DNA from: Anaerolineales bacterium
GTDB lineage: Bacteria > Chloroflexota > Anaerolineae > Anaerolineales > Villigracilaceae
DNA length: 64,000 bases
Direction of reading: 5' to 3'
Assembly (NCBI GenBank): GCA_020634895.1
Contig: JACKAV010000005.1
Span: forward strand, 62,001-126,000
Below the pieces are notes generated by a model that saw only the letters and a list, made by a program, of their open reading frames with translations, did not search any database and had not been told where the DNA came from. Shown here one piece after another: positions 9,488 through 17,854 of the stretch (its first letter is position 1; every line of letters begins with the position of its first letter). The position numbers were made by a program, and so were the translations under genes.

Positions 9488-10729
9488 ATGAAAACCAAAA
9501 CGAAAGTAATTTATATTCTTGCAATTCTCGGCTTATCACTCGCCTGTTCAGTTGCGCAATCCACACCACCCGCAGCAACAGAAGCGCCTGCCACGATCTC
9601 TCCCCCAGTGACCATTGTCATTGTTACGAATACGCCCACGCCCCAGCCGACGCCAAAGCCGGGTCTGCCCGGTTCCGTCATTTACGATGACGGGAACAAT
9701 ATTCTCAACATCGATCCAAACACCGGCGAATCGACTTTATTGATCTCGCGCAAAACATTGGAAGAGACTCTCGCAAGCGACCGGTCAGCGGATTCATACA
9801 CATACGGCGAAAAGCATCCCTTCGCCGTTTCCTTTTCGCCCGATCTTTCGAAGGCGCTCATCACCATCTGCGCCGACCTCGACGCACGTTATCGTTGTCT
9901 GTTCAGCGATTTTGTTTACACGCTGGATACGCAGGAGGGAGACAAATTACCGGTGCCGCCGGATGCCTACGGCGTTTACTGGAAGTGGTCACCAGACGGC
10001 TCGAAACTTGCGGGAGCGGCTTGGTCCTACGACCGGGCGATCTACTACACCACAGCCTTTTTCGCCGTCAACGCGGACGGCACGAACCTCACCCCGCTCG
10101 AACCCGTCGTCAACGACCGTTGGCAATTGGCATGGGACTTAAACAGCGATATCGTTCATCCGCTCAGCTACGCGATGAACTTCCAATCCGTTTTCGTGGA
10201 CAGAAGCGAACCGCAAGATATATCCCTGACCGGCGTGGATGGAAACGACCGCATCGAATGTCTGTCCTTCTCACCCGATGGAAATAAAGTTGTATTCGCA
10301 ACCCGGCGTAATAATCCCAAAAATAGGGAATGGGTCTACATCGCCAATTCCGATTTTACAGAAACAAGAGAGTTGACCGAATACGATCTCGATCCGCGTT
10401 ACTTCTGCAAAGTGGACTGGTCGCCTGACGGGCGTTTTGTCCACTTGCGCTATGAATATGACACACGCGTCGAAACCGGCGAGGACAAAGGCGGCATCGA
10501 ACCCCGCACGGACAAATTGATCAACGTCGACACAAGCACCCTTCTCGATACCCCCAGAAACCTGCTCCTCTGCGGCTGGACGCCGGATAACGACCTCGTC
10601 TACGAAACAAAAACTCAAGACGGTGGCGTACAGATCCTAACGCCGGGCATGAACAATCCAATTGAGATTCCCGAAGCAATGCAGCCCGCAGTGTTGCACT
10701 GTCCGGTTTTGTGGATGAACGATCAATAG
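9488..10729 (+). CDS. Lipoprotein with TolB/WD40-like beta-propeller repeats
   Basis: Exported protein of 413 residues. The N-terminus is basic (MKTKTKV), then hydrophobic, ending in LSLACS, a lipobox that would make Cys about residue 20 the lipid-bearing residue. A Pro/Thr-rich linker follows (about 25-60). The rest carries repeated propeller blade signatures of the TolB/DPP-IV type: SFSPDLSK, KWSPDGSKLAGA, SFSPDGNKVVFA and DWSPDGRFVH. No peptidase catalytic triad is apparent. It probably sits on the outer face of the membrane and may bind a ligand; function unknown. It lies just downstream of ftsK with no promoter of its own visible. Confidence 0.8.
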   Translation: MKTKTKVIYILAILGLSLACSVAQSTPPAATEAPATISPPVTIVIVTNTPTPQPTPKPGLPGSVIYDDGNNILNIDPNTGESTLLISRKTLEETLASDRSADSYTYGEKHPFAVSFSPDLSKALITICADLDARYRCLFSDFVYTLDTQEGDKLPVPPDAYGVYWKWSPDGSKLAGAAWSYDRAIYYTTAFFAVNADGTNLTPLEPVVNDRWQLAWDLNSDIVHPLSYAMNFQSVFVDRSEPQDISLTGVDGNDRIECLSFSPDGNKVVFATRRNNPKNREWVYIANSDFTETRELTEYDLDPRYFCKVDWSPDGRFVHLRYEYDTRVETGEDKGGIEPRTDKLINVDTSTLLDTPRNLLLCGWTPDNDLVYETKTQDGGVQILTPGMNNPIEIPEAMQPAVLHCPVLWMNDQ

Positions 10730-10751
10730 ATATTGTATATCCCTTACATAG

Positions 10752-10757
10752 TATAAT
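10752..10757 (+). promoter_or_regulatory. -10 box for the mutase-subunit / meaB / prs cluster
   Basis: TATAAT 29 nt before the ATG at 10786, leaving a leader of about 22 nt that contains the Shine-Dalgarno GGAGG. The -35 element is weak. Confidence 0.5.
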
Positions 10758-10785
10758 CTCGGCATCGATCCTTATCGGAGGATAA

Positions 10786-11184
10786 ATGACCGAAAAGAAG
10801 ATTAGAGTATTGGTTGCCAAGCCTGGTCTTGATGGACATGACCGCGGCGCGAAGGTCATCGCACGTGCGCTGCGCGATGCCGGAATGGAAGTCATCTACA
10901 CCGGCTTGCGGCAGACGCCTGAAATGATCGCCGAAGCGGCGCTGCAGGAGGACGTGGACGTGGTCGGCTTGTCCGTGCTTTCGGGCGCGCACATGGCGCT
11001 CACCCCGCGTGTAATGGAACTTCTGCGCGCCAACGGACAGTCGCATGTGAAGGTGTTCCTCGGAGGCATCATCCCTGACGAAGACCTGCACCGCCTGATG
11101 GAAATGGGCGTGGCAGGAGTTTACGGTCCGGGCGCCTCCACCGAAGACATCATCCGCGACATAAAAACAGCGGTGGCTGCCTAA
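10786..11184 (+). CDS. Methylmalonyl-CoA mutase small subunit (cobalamin-binding domain)
   Basis: Stand-alone B12-binding domain of methylmalonyl-CoA mutase, which interconverts (R)-methylmalonyl-CoA and succinyl-CoA; 132 residues, the length of the C-terminal domain found as a separate subunit in archaea and some bacteria. The base-off cobalamin motif DGHDRG (residues 16-21) supplies the cobalt-ligating His; the GLSVLSGAH and FLGGIIPDED strands complete the Rossmann-like B12 fold. The start has GGAGGATAA just upstream. The catalytic large subunit is not in the window, so it must be encoded elsewhere. meaB follows after an 88-nt gap that holds a hairpin. Confidence 0.92.
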   Translation: MTEKKIRVLVAKPGLDGHDRGAKVIARALRDAGMEVIYTGLRQTPEMIAEAALQEDVDVVGLSVLSGAHMALTPRVMELLRANGQSHVKVFLGGIIPDEDLHRLMEMGVAGVYGPGASTEDIIRDIKTAVAA

Positions 11185-11193
11185 CAGCACCTC

Positions 11194-11225
11194 AACACAG
11201 AGCCCCCTGCTCTGTGTTTTGTTCT
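11194..11225 (+). terminator. Hairpin between mutase subunit and meaB
   Basis: Nine-bp stem AACACAGAG / CTCTGTGTT with loop CCCCCTG, followed by TTGTTCTT. It could terminate or attenuate transcription into meaB. A smaller hairpin GCAGGG-TTGT-CCCTGC follows at 11235-11250. Confidence 0.65.
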
Positions 11226-11272
11226 TAATAACCAGCAGGGTTGTCCCTGCAATTGTGAACCACAGGAATTTA

Positions 11273-12277
11273 ATGACCTTTTCCCAAGCCATCTTGAACG
11301 GTGACCGCCTCGCCCTCGCTCGATTGTTAACGAAAGTGGAAAACAATTCGGAAGAGGGTCGTTCGGCGTTGATGGAACTTTTCCCACACACCGGCAAGGC
11401 GCACCTCATCGGCGTGACCGGCGCACCGGGCACGGGCAAATCGTCGCTGGTCAATCAACTCGCGCTGCATTATCGCAAGCACGAAGACAAGCGCGTCGCC
11501 ATTGTTGCTGTCGATCCGTCCAGCCCGTTCACAGGCGGAGCGGTACTTGGCGACAGGGTCCGCATGCGAGACCTTTCCGGTGACCCGAACGTTTTCATCC
11601 GCTCGATGGCTTCGCGCGGATCGCTCGGCGGGCTGGCGCAGGCGACTGCCAACGTGGTGCAAGTCTTCGATGCGGCGGGATTTGACATCATCATCGTCGA
11701 GACGGTCGGCGCTGGTCAAAGCGAAGTGGACATCGCCCGCCTCGCTCATACGACTTTGGTTGTGGAAGCTCCCGGGCTTGGGGACGACATCCAGGCAATT
11801 AAAGCGGGCATCCTTGAGATCGCAGATATTCTCGTGGTCAACAAGGCGGATAGACCCGGCGTGGAAAACACAGAGAAAGCCTTGAAGACCATGCTTGAAC
11901 TGGCACACCCCACGGAGCGCGTATTCCAGCATCACGGCACATATATGGGCATGTCCGCGCCGAAGAAGAATCCAAATGCAAAGATGTGGATACCGCCGAT
12001 CCAAAGGACGGTTTCCACCGAAGGGAACGGAATCCCTGAACTGGCAGACGCCATTGCAAAGCATGTGGAGCACCTCCGTTCGAGCGGAGATTGGGCTCTT
12101 CGTGAGCGTACCCGGCTCGAGGTCGAGTTGGAGGCGCTGATCCGCAACGGGCTGATGAACAGGTTCAGAGAGGATATCCCAGCCGAAAGATATGAAGAGA
12201 CGCTTGAGGCAGTCGTCCAGAGAAAAGTTTCGCCGTGGGAGGCTGCGACTGCGCTGTTGAATGGAAGGTCAAAATGA
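11273..12277 (+). CDS. meaB: Methylmalonyl-CoA mutase-associated GTPase MeaB
   Basis: G3E-family P-loop GTPase that chaperones cofactor loading and protects methylmalonyl-CoA mutase; 334 residues. It shows Walker A GAPGTGKSS, the MeaB/ArgK signature VDPSSPFTGGAVLGDR, RSMASRGSLGGL, the switch segment VETVGAGQSEVD and the guanine-specificity NKAD. The open frame extends 18 codons upstream, but the ATG at 11273 fits the family N-terminus and has ACAGGA before it. The stop overlaps the start of the next gene (ATGA), implying translational coupling to the GNAT gene. Confidence 0.93.
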   Translation: MTFSQAILNGDRLALARLLTKVENNSEEGRSALMELFPHTGKAHLIGVTGAPGTGKSSLVNQLALHYRKHEDKRVAIVAVDPSSPFTGGAVLGDRVRMRDLSGDPNVFIRSMASRGSLGGLAQATANVVQVFDAAGFDIIIVETVGAGQSEVDIARLAHTTLVVEAPGLGDDIQAIKAGILEIADILVVNKADRPGVENTEKALKTMLELAHPTERVFQHHGTYMGMSAPKKNPNAKMWIPPIQRTVSTEGNGIPELADAIAKHVEHLRSSGDWALRERTRLEVELEALIRNGLMNRFREDIPAERYEETLEAVVQRKVSPWEAATALLNGRSK

Positions 12278-12831
12278 GCATCATCCTCGGTAAACGGATG
12301 CGCCTGCGCGCGGTCGAACGTGACGATGTGCCCAGGTTCCATGAATGGGTCAACGACCCGGAAGTGACGCGCGGATTGGCGCTGTACCTGCCCATGTCGA
12401 TGCGGGATGAAGAGGATTGGTTTGAAAGAGTATCGAAAGGCGACCCGAATCAGAAGCCGCTCGCCATCGAGATTCGTAAAGGCAAGGCTTGGAAATTGAT
12501 CGGCAACTGCGGCGTGTTCGATATCAGCTTTACGAATCGCAGTGCGGAACTCGGCATCATCATCGGCGACAAGTCCGAGTGGAACAAGGGATACGGCGCT
12601 GAAGCCATGACCCTGCTGCTGCGTCATTGTTTCGAAACGTTAAACCTGAACCGCGCCTTTTTGCGTGTGTATGAAGATAATATCCGCGCTGTTCGTTCGT
12701 ACGAAAAAGCGGGTTTTGTTTTGGAGGGCAGATTGCGTAAAGCAGTCTACAAATACGGAAAATACGAGGATGTTCTCATTATGAGCGTGCTGCGTTCGGA
12801 ATGGGATTCAAAAATGAAGGAGAAGCAGTAG
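12274..12831 (+). CDS. GNAT-family N-acetyltransferase, RimJ/RimL-like
   Basis: Acetyl-CoA-dependent N-acyltransferase of 185 residues; substrate not predictable. The N-terminal ILGKRMRLRAVERDD, the core LGIIIGDKSEWNKGYGAEA with the acetyl-CoA loop around residue 100, and RAVRSYEKAGFVLEG near the C-terminus are typical of the RimJ/RimL and SpeG-like branch. The start at 12274 overlaps the meaB stop by 4 nt and prs begins 2 nt after its stop, so it sits inside the meaB-prs operon. Confidence 0.85.
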   Translation: MSIILGKRMRLRAVERDDVPRFHEWVNDPEVTRGLALYLPMSMRDEEDWFERVSKGDPNQKPLAIEIRKGKAWKLIGNCGVFDISFTNRSAELGIIIGDKSEWNKGYGAEAMTLLLRHCFETLNLNRAFLRVYEDNIRAVRSYEKAGFVLEGRLRKAVYKYGKYEDVLIMSVLRSEWDSKMKEKQ

Positions 12832-12833
12832 AT

Positions 12834-13823
12834 ATGCAACATGTCCATCACGACCTGAAAGTCTACGGGGGAATCAAGGTGTTCGGCGGAACGGGGTCGC
12901 CCGAACTTGCCAGGAAGATCGCAGATTACCTCGACCTGCCTCTGAGCGAACATGAGGTTATCGAGTTTCCCAACGAAAATCTATTTATCAAATTGAACGG
13001 CAGTGTCCGTGGACAGGATGTGTATGTAATACAGACCACGACCTCCCCCGTGCATCGCAACCTGATGGAGTTGCTAATCACCATCCAGACCCTGCGGCTG
13101 GATTCGGCGGCGCGCATCACAGCCGTGGTCCCCTACTTGTGTTACGGGCGTTCCGATAAGAAAGACCAGCCGCGCGTTCCCATCACCGCCCGTCTCGTAG
13201 CAGATATGATCGAAGCGGCGGGTGCAGACCGTTACATGACGCTCGATCCGCATGCCGGTCAGATCCAGGGTTTCTTTTCCATCCCCGGCGATGTGCTGAC
13301 CGCCTCGCACATGATGATCGATTACATCAACGACAATCTCCGCGCAGGTATGCAGAACCCGGTGGTCGTTTCAGTGGACCTCGGCTTTGCCAAGAAGGGA
13401 CGCAACTACGCCGCAGATATGGATATGCCCATTGCCTTCGTCGAGAAGCGCAGACAGGGCAACGACGCCAAAGCCGAGGCGTTGACCCTTATCGGTGACG
13501 TCAAAGACCGCGATGTTGTCATTGTGGACGATGAAGTGGATACCGCCGGTTCGATCTCGCAGGCGGTACAGGTCGTCAAAAAGAACGGCGCGAAGGATGT
13601 GTATCTGGTGTTCATTCATCCCATTCTCTCCGGTCCCGGCGCTGAACGGCTCGCGGAACTTCCCGTAAAGCGGATCATCACCACCGACTCCGCGCCGCTG
13701 TCGCCTGAAAAGTTCAAACTGCTTGAAGACAAGCTGACCATCATCTCGATCGCTCCCCTGCTGGGAGAGGTCATCCGCCGCGCACATGAAGGACGCTCGG
13801 TGGGAGAGATGTTCAATGAGTAA
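12834..13823 (+). CDS. prs: Ribose-phosphate pyrophosphokinase
   Basis: Makes phosphoribosyl pyrophosphate from ribose-5-phosphate and ATP for nucleotide, His and Trp synthesis; 329 residues, class I size. Visible are KVFGGTGSPELA at the start, PYLCYGRSDKKDQPR (flexible catalytic loop region with the ATP-contacting Arg/Asp), TLDPHAGQIQGFF, and the PRPP-binding loop VVIVDDEVDTAGSI. The ATG at 12834 follows AAGGAG by about 11 nt; an in-frame ATG 11 codons earlier lies inside the upstream gene. A short repeat separates it from mutM. Confidence 0.93.
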   Translation: MQHVHHDLKVYGGIKVFGGTGSPELARKIADYLDLPLSEHEVIEFPNENLFIKLNGSVRGQDVYVIQTTTSPVHRNLMELLITIQTLRLDSAARITAVVPYLCYGRSDKKDQPRVPITARLVADMIEAAGADRYMTLDPHAGQIQGFFSIPGDVLTASHMMIDYINDNLRAGMQNPVVVSVDLGFAKKGRNYAADMDMPIAFVEKRRQGNDAKAEALTLIGDVKDRDVVIVDDEVDTAGSISQAVQVVKKNGAKDVYLVFIHPILSGPGAERLAELPVKRIITTDSAPLSPEKFKLLEDKLTIISIAPLLGEVIRRAHEGRSVGEMFNE

Positions 13824-13833
13824 AATCCGGCTA

Positions 13834-13880
13834 TCAGCTTTCAGGAAAGAACTGACCGCTGAAAGCTGACTGCTGAAAGC
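13834..13880 (+). repeat. Short inverted repeat between prs and mutM
   Basis: TCAGCTTTCAG (13834-13844) pairs with CTGAAAGCTGA (13859-13869); a further CTGCTGAAAGC follows. The T-run needed for a terminator is absent. Repeats of this TCAGCTTTCAGC type are common between genes in some bacterial genomes. Confidence 0.6.
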
Positions 13881-13887
13881 CGCTCTC

Positions 13888-14709
13888 ATGCCCGAACTTC
13901 CCGAAGTCGAAACCATTGCCCGCGCCATCGAACCGGATGTGACCGGACGAGTCATTGTCGCTGCCGATGTGCGTTGGGCGCGGACTATCGCGATTCCCTC
14001 TGCCAAAAAATTCAAGGAACAGGTGGCGGGTCAGCGGGTTTTGGGCGTTGGCAGGCGTGCAAAATACCTGATTCTGCGGCTTGAAAATTACAATCTCCTG
14101 ATACATCTGCGCATGAGTGGCGACCTCGCCGTAAGAAAAGGTAAAATCAAAGCAGAAAAACATGACCGCCTCATCCTCGCCCTGCGCGGGAAACGCGGAG
14201 AGGAAAGTTACCTCGCCTTCAACGACACCCGCAAATTCGGGCGCGTCTGGCTGACGGATAAGCCGGAGACTGTTCTCGGCAAACTCGGACCAGAGCCGCT
14301 CGGCAGCGAGTTCACTCCGCAGTGGCTGTATGAGAACCTGCGCAAACGCAGCCGCCGGCTCAAGCCGCTGCTGCTCGACCAGACCTTCCTCGCCGGTGTC
14401 GGCAACATCTACGCGGATGAGTCCCTGCACATGGCGAAGCTGCATCCGCTCGGGTTGTCGAATGCTGTAACGCTGAAACAGGCAAAGGCGCTGCATGAAG
14501 CGATCCAGTCCGTTTTGAAGGAAGGCATCCGCCGTAACGGCGCCAGTATCGACTGGGTCTATCGCGGCGGCGAATATCAAAATCATTTCCGCGTATACGA
14601 CCGTGAAGGCAAGCCTTGTCCCGTCTGCGGAACAGAGATCCAAAAAATAACAGTCGGACAGCGCGGCACGCATGTGTGTCCGAAATGTCAGCCGCTTGAA
14701 AGGAAATAA
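13888..14709 (+). CDS. mutM: Formamidopyrimidine-DNA glycosylase (Fpg)
   Basis: Bifunctional base-excision repair enzyme removing 8-oxoguanine and other oxidised purines and nicking the abasic site; 273 residues. Mature N-terminus MPELPEVETI supplies the catalytic Pro and Glu, VGRRAKYLIL contains the conserved Lys, the helix-two-turn-helix is at GVGNIYADESLHMAKLHP, and the C-terminal zinc finger has CPVCG and CPKCQ with DNA-contacting residues between. All catalytic residues are present. The next gene begins 2 nt after its stop. Confidence 0.95.
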   Translation: MPELPEVETIARAIEPDVTGRVIVAADVRWARTIAIPSAKKFKEQVAGQRVLGVGRRAKYLILRLENYNLLIHLRMSGDLAVRKGKIKAEKHDRLILALRGKRGEESYLAFNDTRKFGRVWLTDKPETVLGKLGPEPLGSEFTPQWLYENLRKRSRRLKPLLLDQTFLAGVGNIYADESLHMAKLHPLGLSNAVTLKQAKALHEAIQSVLKEGIRRNGASIDWVYRGGEYQNHFRVYDREGKPCPVCGTEIQKITVGQRGTHVCPKCQPLERK

Positions 14710-14711
14710 GC

Positions 14712-15506
14712 ATGCAACTTAATTTTGCCACCACAACGATCCCAACCATCCTGTTATGGGGGCTGGCTTTTGGTGTGTTTTTGGTCGGCGGGTTGATCGG
14801 CTATTTCAACATGAACATAGACGCGCGCAAAAAACAGGATTCGGCTGATCAAAAGATCGAAACAGCACGCGCCGAGGCAGACCGCAGAATTGCCGAAGCG
14901 CAAAAAAAATTGGAAGAGGCAAAGGCGCTGGCTGCAATGTCGCCGAACGCCGAAGCGAGAAGTTTCAACGAGCCATCGCTGCTGCGCCTCAAAAGCGATG
15001 ATAATTTTCGCGTTGAGATCGAAATGGACGGGTCGCCCCTCACCGCTCCGCTCAGCGTGGAGCGCAGAAAACGCCTGATCGAACTGATCGGTCACTTCCG
15101 CCCCTGGCTTGAAGGCGGGACGGATTTGCAGGCGACATCCAAACCGACCGCTGCGCCTCCTTCAACACTCGCGGCTGCTTCTGTTCCTCAGGTTTCGCCG
15201 CAGGTGAAGCCTGTCCCTGCCTCACTGACGTTTAATCCGCAAAAGCCAAAAATGGATGCGGAAACGGAGTTCAAACTTCTTAGCATGGTCAAACAGATCG
15301 ATGTAGTCCTGCAAAGACAGATCGCAGGAACGCCGCTTGAAGCGATGAACATTCATTTGAATGATAAATTGCAGGGCGGTTTGGAAGTTCAGATCGGCGC
15401 GCGGAATTTCGAATCCATTGACGATGTACCGGATGAAAATGTCAAAGCCGCCATCCGCTCTGCAATTGCGGAATGGGAACAGAAGTATATTCCCGGCACT
15501 TCATAG
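14712..15506 (+). CDS. Unknown membrane-anchored coiled-coil protein
   Basis: Not recognised. 264 residues: one N-terminal membrane helix (about 10-30, LLWGLAFGVFLVGGLIGYF), then a charged heptad-like stretch (35-75, rich in Ala, Glu, Lys, Arg) expected to form a coiled coil, a small globular segment, a Pro/Ala-rich linker around 135-170, and a C-terminal globular segment from about 185 containing EFKLLSMVKQIDVVLQRQ. The layout resembles an inner-membrane protein with a cytoplasmic or external stalk. It follows mutM by 2 nt and ends the plus-strand operon at a strong hairpin. Confidence 0.7.
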   Translation: MQLNFATTTIPTILLWGLAFGVFLVGGLIGYFNMNIDARKKQDSADQKIETARAEADRRIAEAQKKLEEAKALAAMSPNAEARSFNEPSLLRLKSDDNFRVEIEMDGSPLTAPLSVERRKRLIELIGHFRPWLEGGTDLQATSKPTAAPPSTLAAASVPQVSPQVKPVPASLTFNPQKPKMDAETEFKLLSMVKQIDVVLQRQIAGTPLEAMNIHLNDKLQGGLEVQIGARNFESIDDVPDENVKAAIRSAIAEWEQKYIPGTS

Positions 15507-15525
15507 ATCATTTTGAAATTAAAGC

Positions 15526-15560
15526 AAACACGCCCGCGAGATTCGCGGGCGTGTTTTTCG
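15526..15560. terminator. Bidirectional terminator between mutM operon and thrS
   Basis: Perfect 14-bp stem AAACACGCCCGCGA / TCGCGGGCGTGTTT with a 3-nt loop and a T-run on the right. It is placed between convergent genes. Confidence 0.9.
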
Positions 15561-15568
15561 TTTTCACT

Positions 15569-17380
15569 TTACAGGTCTGCGGAGCGGCGTGAGATGCGAT
15601 CCTTTGCGCGGACAATGAACTCGCTCAGAGCGAATCCATTCTGCTGGCTTCCGTCGCGGACTCGCAATGAGATCTGACCGGCTTCCATTTCGTTCTTGCC
15701 GACCACGATCATGTACGGCACCTTCATCATCTGTGCATTGCGGATCTTCGCGTTCATGCGCTGGGAGGATAAATCCGCGCTGGCACGGATGCCATTCTCG
15801 CGTAATTCCTTTGCAATACTTTCTGCGTAATCGTTCTGCTCGTCCGTAATGGAAATGACGCGCACCTGCTCCGGCGAAAGCCAGACCGGGAAATTCCCTG
15901 CGTAATGCTCCAACAGGAAGCCAACCATGCGCTCATGCGTGGACAGCGGCGCGCGGTGGATGCAGAGCGGCACTTCATCATGACCTTCGCTGTTCGTGAA
16001 CTTCAGGTCAAAACGTTCCGGCACGGCAAAGTCAACCTGATTCGTGGCGAGCGAGAACTCACGCCCAATGGCAGACCAGATCTGCACGTCGATCTTCGGA
16101 CCGTAGAAGGCGGCTTCGTCGTCCGCTTCCACATAAGGGACTCCACCATTGTCCATTGCGCGGCGGACCATGTCTTCGGTCTTGATCCACAATTCGGGGT
16201 TGTTCACATACTTTTTGCCAAGACCAGCCTTCGAGTGGAGCGAGAGGCGCATCACGTATTTCTCGATGCCGAACAACTCAAAGTACTTCTTGTAGAGTTC
16301 CACCACGCCCATGAATTCCTGCTCGAACTGTTCCTCCGAGCAGTAGATGTGGGCGTCGTTCATTTGCATCGAGCGGACGCGCATCAAGCCAAAGAGTTCG
16401 CCCGATTTCTCGTAGCGATAGCACGTACCATACTCGGCGAGGCGCACGGGCAGGTCGCGATAGGAACGTCCCTTCGAACCGAATATCTTGTGGTGCATGG
16501 GACAGTTCATCGGCTTGATGTAATACTTCACGCCTTCGAGTTCCATCGGCGGATACATGCTCTCGGCATAATACGGCAGGTGACCGGAGCGGATGAACAG
16601 GTCTTCCTTCGTCACATTCGGCGTGCGGACGCGGTCATAGCCAGCCTTTTCTTCCATTTCCTTGGCGAGCTTTTCCAACTCTTCGATCAGGATTCCGCCA
16701 TTCGGCAGCCAAAGCGGCAGACCGGGTCCAACCTCTTCATCGAAGATGAAAATCTCCAGGTCTTTGCCCAGTTTGCGATGGTCGCGCTTCTTGGCTTCCT
16801 CCAACTGATGCAGGTATTCTTCGAGCTGCTTTTTATTCTCCCAAGCCGTCCCGTACAGACGCTGCAACTGCTTGTTCTTCTCGTCGCCGCGCCAGTACGC
16901 GCCCGCAACGGACATTAACTTGAAGGCATCGGGTTTGATCTCCTTCGTATTTTCCACATGCGGACCACGGCATAAGTCCGTGAACGTATCCTGCTGGTAA
17001 ATGGATATTTCCGGTTTTTCATCGAGCGGATTGCCATACTCGTCGAAGCCGCCCTGCTCCAAGCCTTCGATCAATTCCAGTTTGTACGGCTGGTCGGCAA
17101 ATATCTTCTTCGCCTCCTCCGCCGAGATGACCGTCTTCTTGAAATCATGCTTGCCCTGCACGATCTGGCGCATCCGCTTTTCGATGGCTTGCAGATCCTC
17201 CGTCGTGAGGTTGCGCGGAAGGTCAAAATCGTAATAAAAGCCGTTCTCCACCGGCGGACCGATCGTGGGCTTTCCATCCGGGAATATCTCCAGGACAGCC
17301 TGCGCCATCACATGAGCTGCGGAGTGACGAATTTTATAGAGATATGAATCTTGATATTTCTCTTGAGCTTGTTGTGCCAT
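15569..17380 (-). CDS. thrS: Threonyl-tRNA synthetase lacking the N-terminal TGS domain
   Basis: Charges tRNA-Thr. 603 residues from the ATG at 17380, which follows AAGGA by 7 nt; the open frame continues to 17491 but those residues resemble nothing in the family. The protein begins directly at the editing (N2) domain: HSAAHVMAQAV near residue 20 is the HxxxH editing motif and TDLCRGPHV holds further editing residues. The class II catalytic core shows MNCPMHH (zinc Cys), RYEKSGE, QMNDAHIYC and STHERMVGFLLEHY, with the anticodon-binding domain from about 500. The roughly 60-residue TGS domain of the standard 640-residue enzyme is missing. Expression is predicted to be controlled by the T-box leader upstream. 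Confidence 0.93.
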   Translation of the reverse strand: MAQQAQEKYQDSYLYKIRHSAAHVMAQAVLEIFPDGKPTIGPPVENGFYYDFDLPRNLTTEDLQAIEKRMRQIVQGKHDFKKTVISAEEAKKIFADQPYKLELIEGLEQGGFDEYGNPLDEKPEISIYQQDTFTDLCRGPHVENTKEIKPDAFKLMSVAGAYWRGDEKNKQLQRLYGTAWENKKQLEEYLHQLEEAKKRDHRKLGKDLEIFIFDEEVGPGLPLWLPNGGILIEELEKLAKEMEEKAGYDRVRTPNVTKEDLFIRSGHLPYYAESMYPPMELEGVKYYIKPMNCPMHHKIFGSKGRSYRDLPVRLAEYGTCYRYEKSGELFGLMRVRSMQMNDAHIYCSEEQFEQEFMGVVELYKKYFELFGIEKYVMRLSLHSKAGLGKKYVNNPELWIKTEDMVRRAMDNGGVPYVEADDEAAFYGPKIDVQIWSAIGREFSLATNQVDFAVPERFDLKFTNSEGHDEVPLCIHRAPLSTHERMVGFLLEHYAGNFPVWLSPEQVRVISITDEQNDYAESIAKELRENGIRASADLSSQRMNAKIRNAQMMKVPYMIVVGKNEMEAGQISLRVRDGSQQNGFALSEFIVRAKDRISRRSADL

Positions 17381-17426
17381 TTTTAAATCCTTTCCAGATT
17401 TTGGTTTGTATTCTGCTTCGTTGAAA

Positions 17427-17501
17427 TTATCGCGTCTCAGAGGGAAGCAGATCCAAACCTCCGAGGCGCCCTGGTGTGATGGTTGTTCCATCTTCAGTCA
17501 T
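17427..17501 (-). CDS. Leader peptide ORF between T-box and thrS
   Basis: A 24-codon frame beginning MTEDG and ending SETR. Its ATG at 17501 is 5 nt after AGGAGG, the strongest Shine-Dalgarno of the transcript, and it begins right after the T-box terminator. It is in a different frame from thrS and ends 46 nt before the thrS start. No similarity recognised. Translation is inferred only from the ribosome site and position; it may instead be a remnant of a lost N-terminal exten­sion or simply a ribosome entry site. Confidence 0.45.
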   Translation of the reverse strand: MTEDGTTITPGRLGGLDLLPSETR

Positions 17502-17515
17502 GGCGACCTCCTAAC

Positions 17516-17805
17516 AAAAAACTCTCGTCCACAACGGGACGAGAGTTTTAACTCACGCGGTTCCACCCGATTTAAGCCTCAGACCTTTAAGGTCTCAATG
17601 ACTTATCTCTTAAGCTGATAACGAAGCCATCCGTTTCCCTTACTAACTGACCATTGTCTACTAGACATTGATCACTGTTCTGTTCCACGCTCGCGAGGGG
17701 TTTTCTGTGATCGTTCCCTTGAAGAGATTCTCAATCAGCGCTCTCTTCTCCCTGTCAGGGATTGGACCACATACTCGTCTCGGTCAATGCGGTAATGTTA
17801 ATATG
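17516..17805 (-). promoter_or_regulatory. T-box riboswitch (tRNA-Thr sensing) for thrS
   Basis: The T-box sequence GGGTGGAACCGCG is on the minus strand (17568-17556), followed by a terminator with 13-bp stem (17549-17537 with 17530-17518), loop CGTTGT and a T-run. In stem I, TGTGGTC pairs with GATCACA and CCGAG with CTCG, leaving an internal loop with AGTA on the 5' side and GAAAACCC on the 3' side. This places the Thr codon ACC (17701-17699) in the specifier position. Uncharged tRNA-Thr should stabilise the antiterminator and allow thrS transcription. Confidence 0.92.
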
Positions 17806-17811
17806 GATGGT

Positions 17812-17839
17812 ATTATATGCTTAATAAGATGCCTGTCAA
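17812..17839 (-). promoter_or_regulatory. Consensus promoter of the thrS T-box transcript
   Basis: On the minus strand TTGACA (17839-17834), 16-nt spacer, TATAAT (17817-17812): a perfect housekeeping-sigma promoter. Transcription should begin near 17805. Confidence 0.88.
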
Positions 17840-17854
17840 GCCAGAGAAAATTTT

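Noticed and set aside
15905..16918. 337-codon open frame antisense to thrS
   Set aside because: It mirrors the conserved catalytic domain of thrS; no promoter or ribosome site.
17381..17491. N-terminal extension of ThrS
   Set aside because: The extra residues do not resemble a TGS domain and the ATG at 17380 has a good ribosome site; the extension overlaps the leader ORF.
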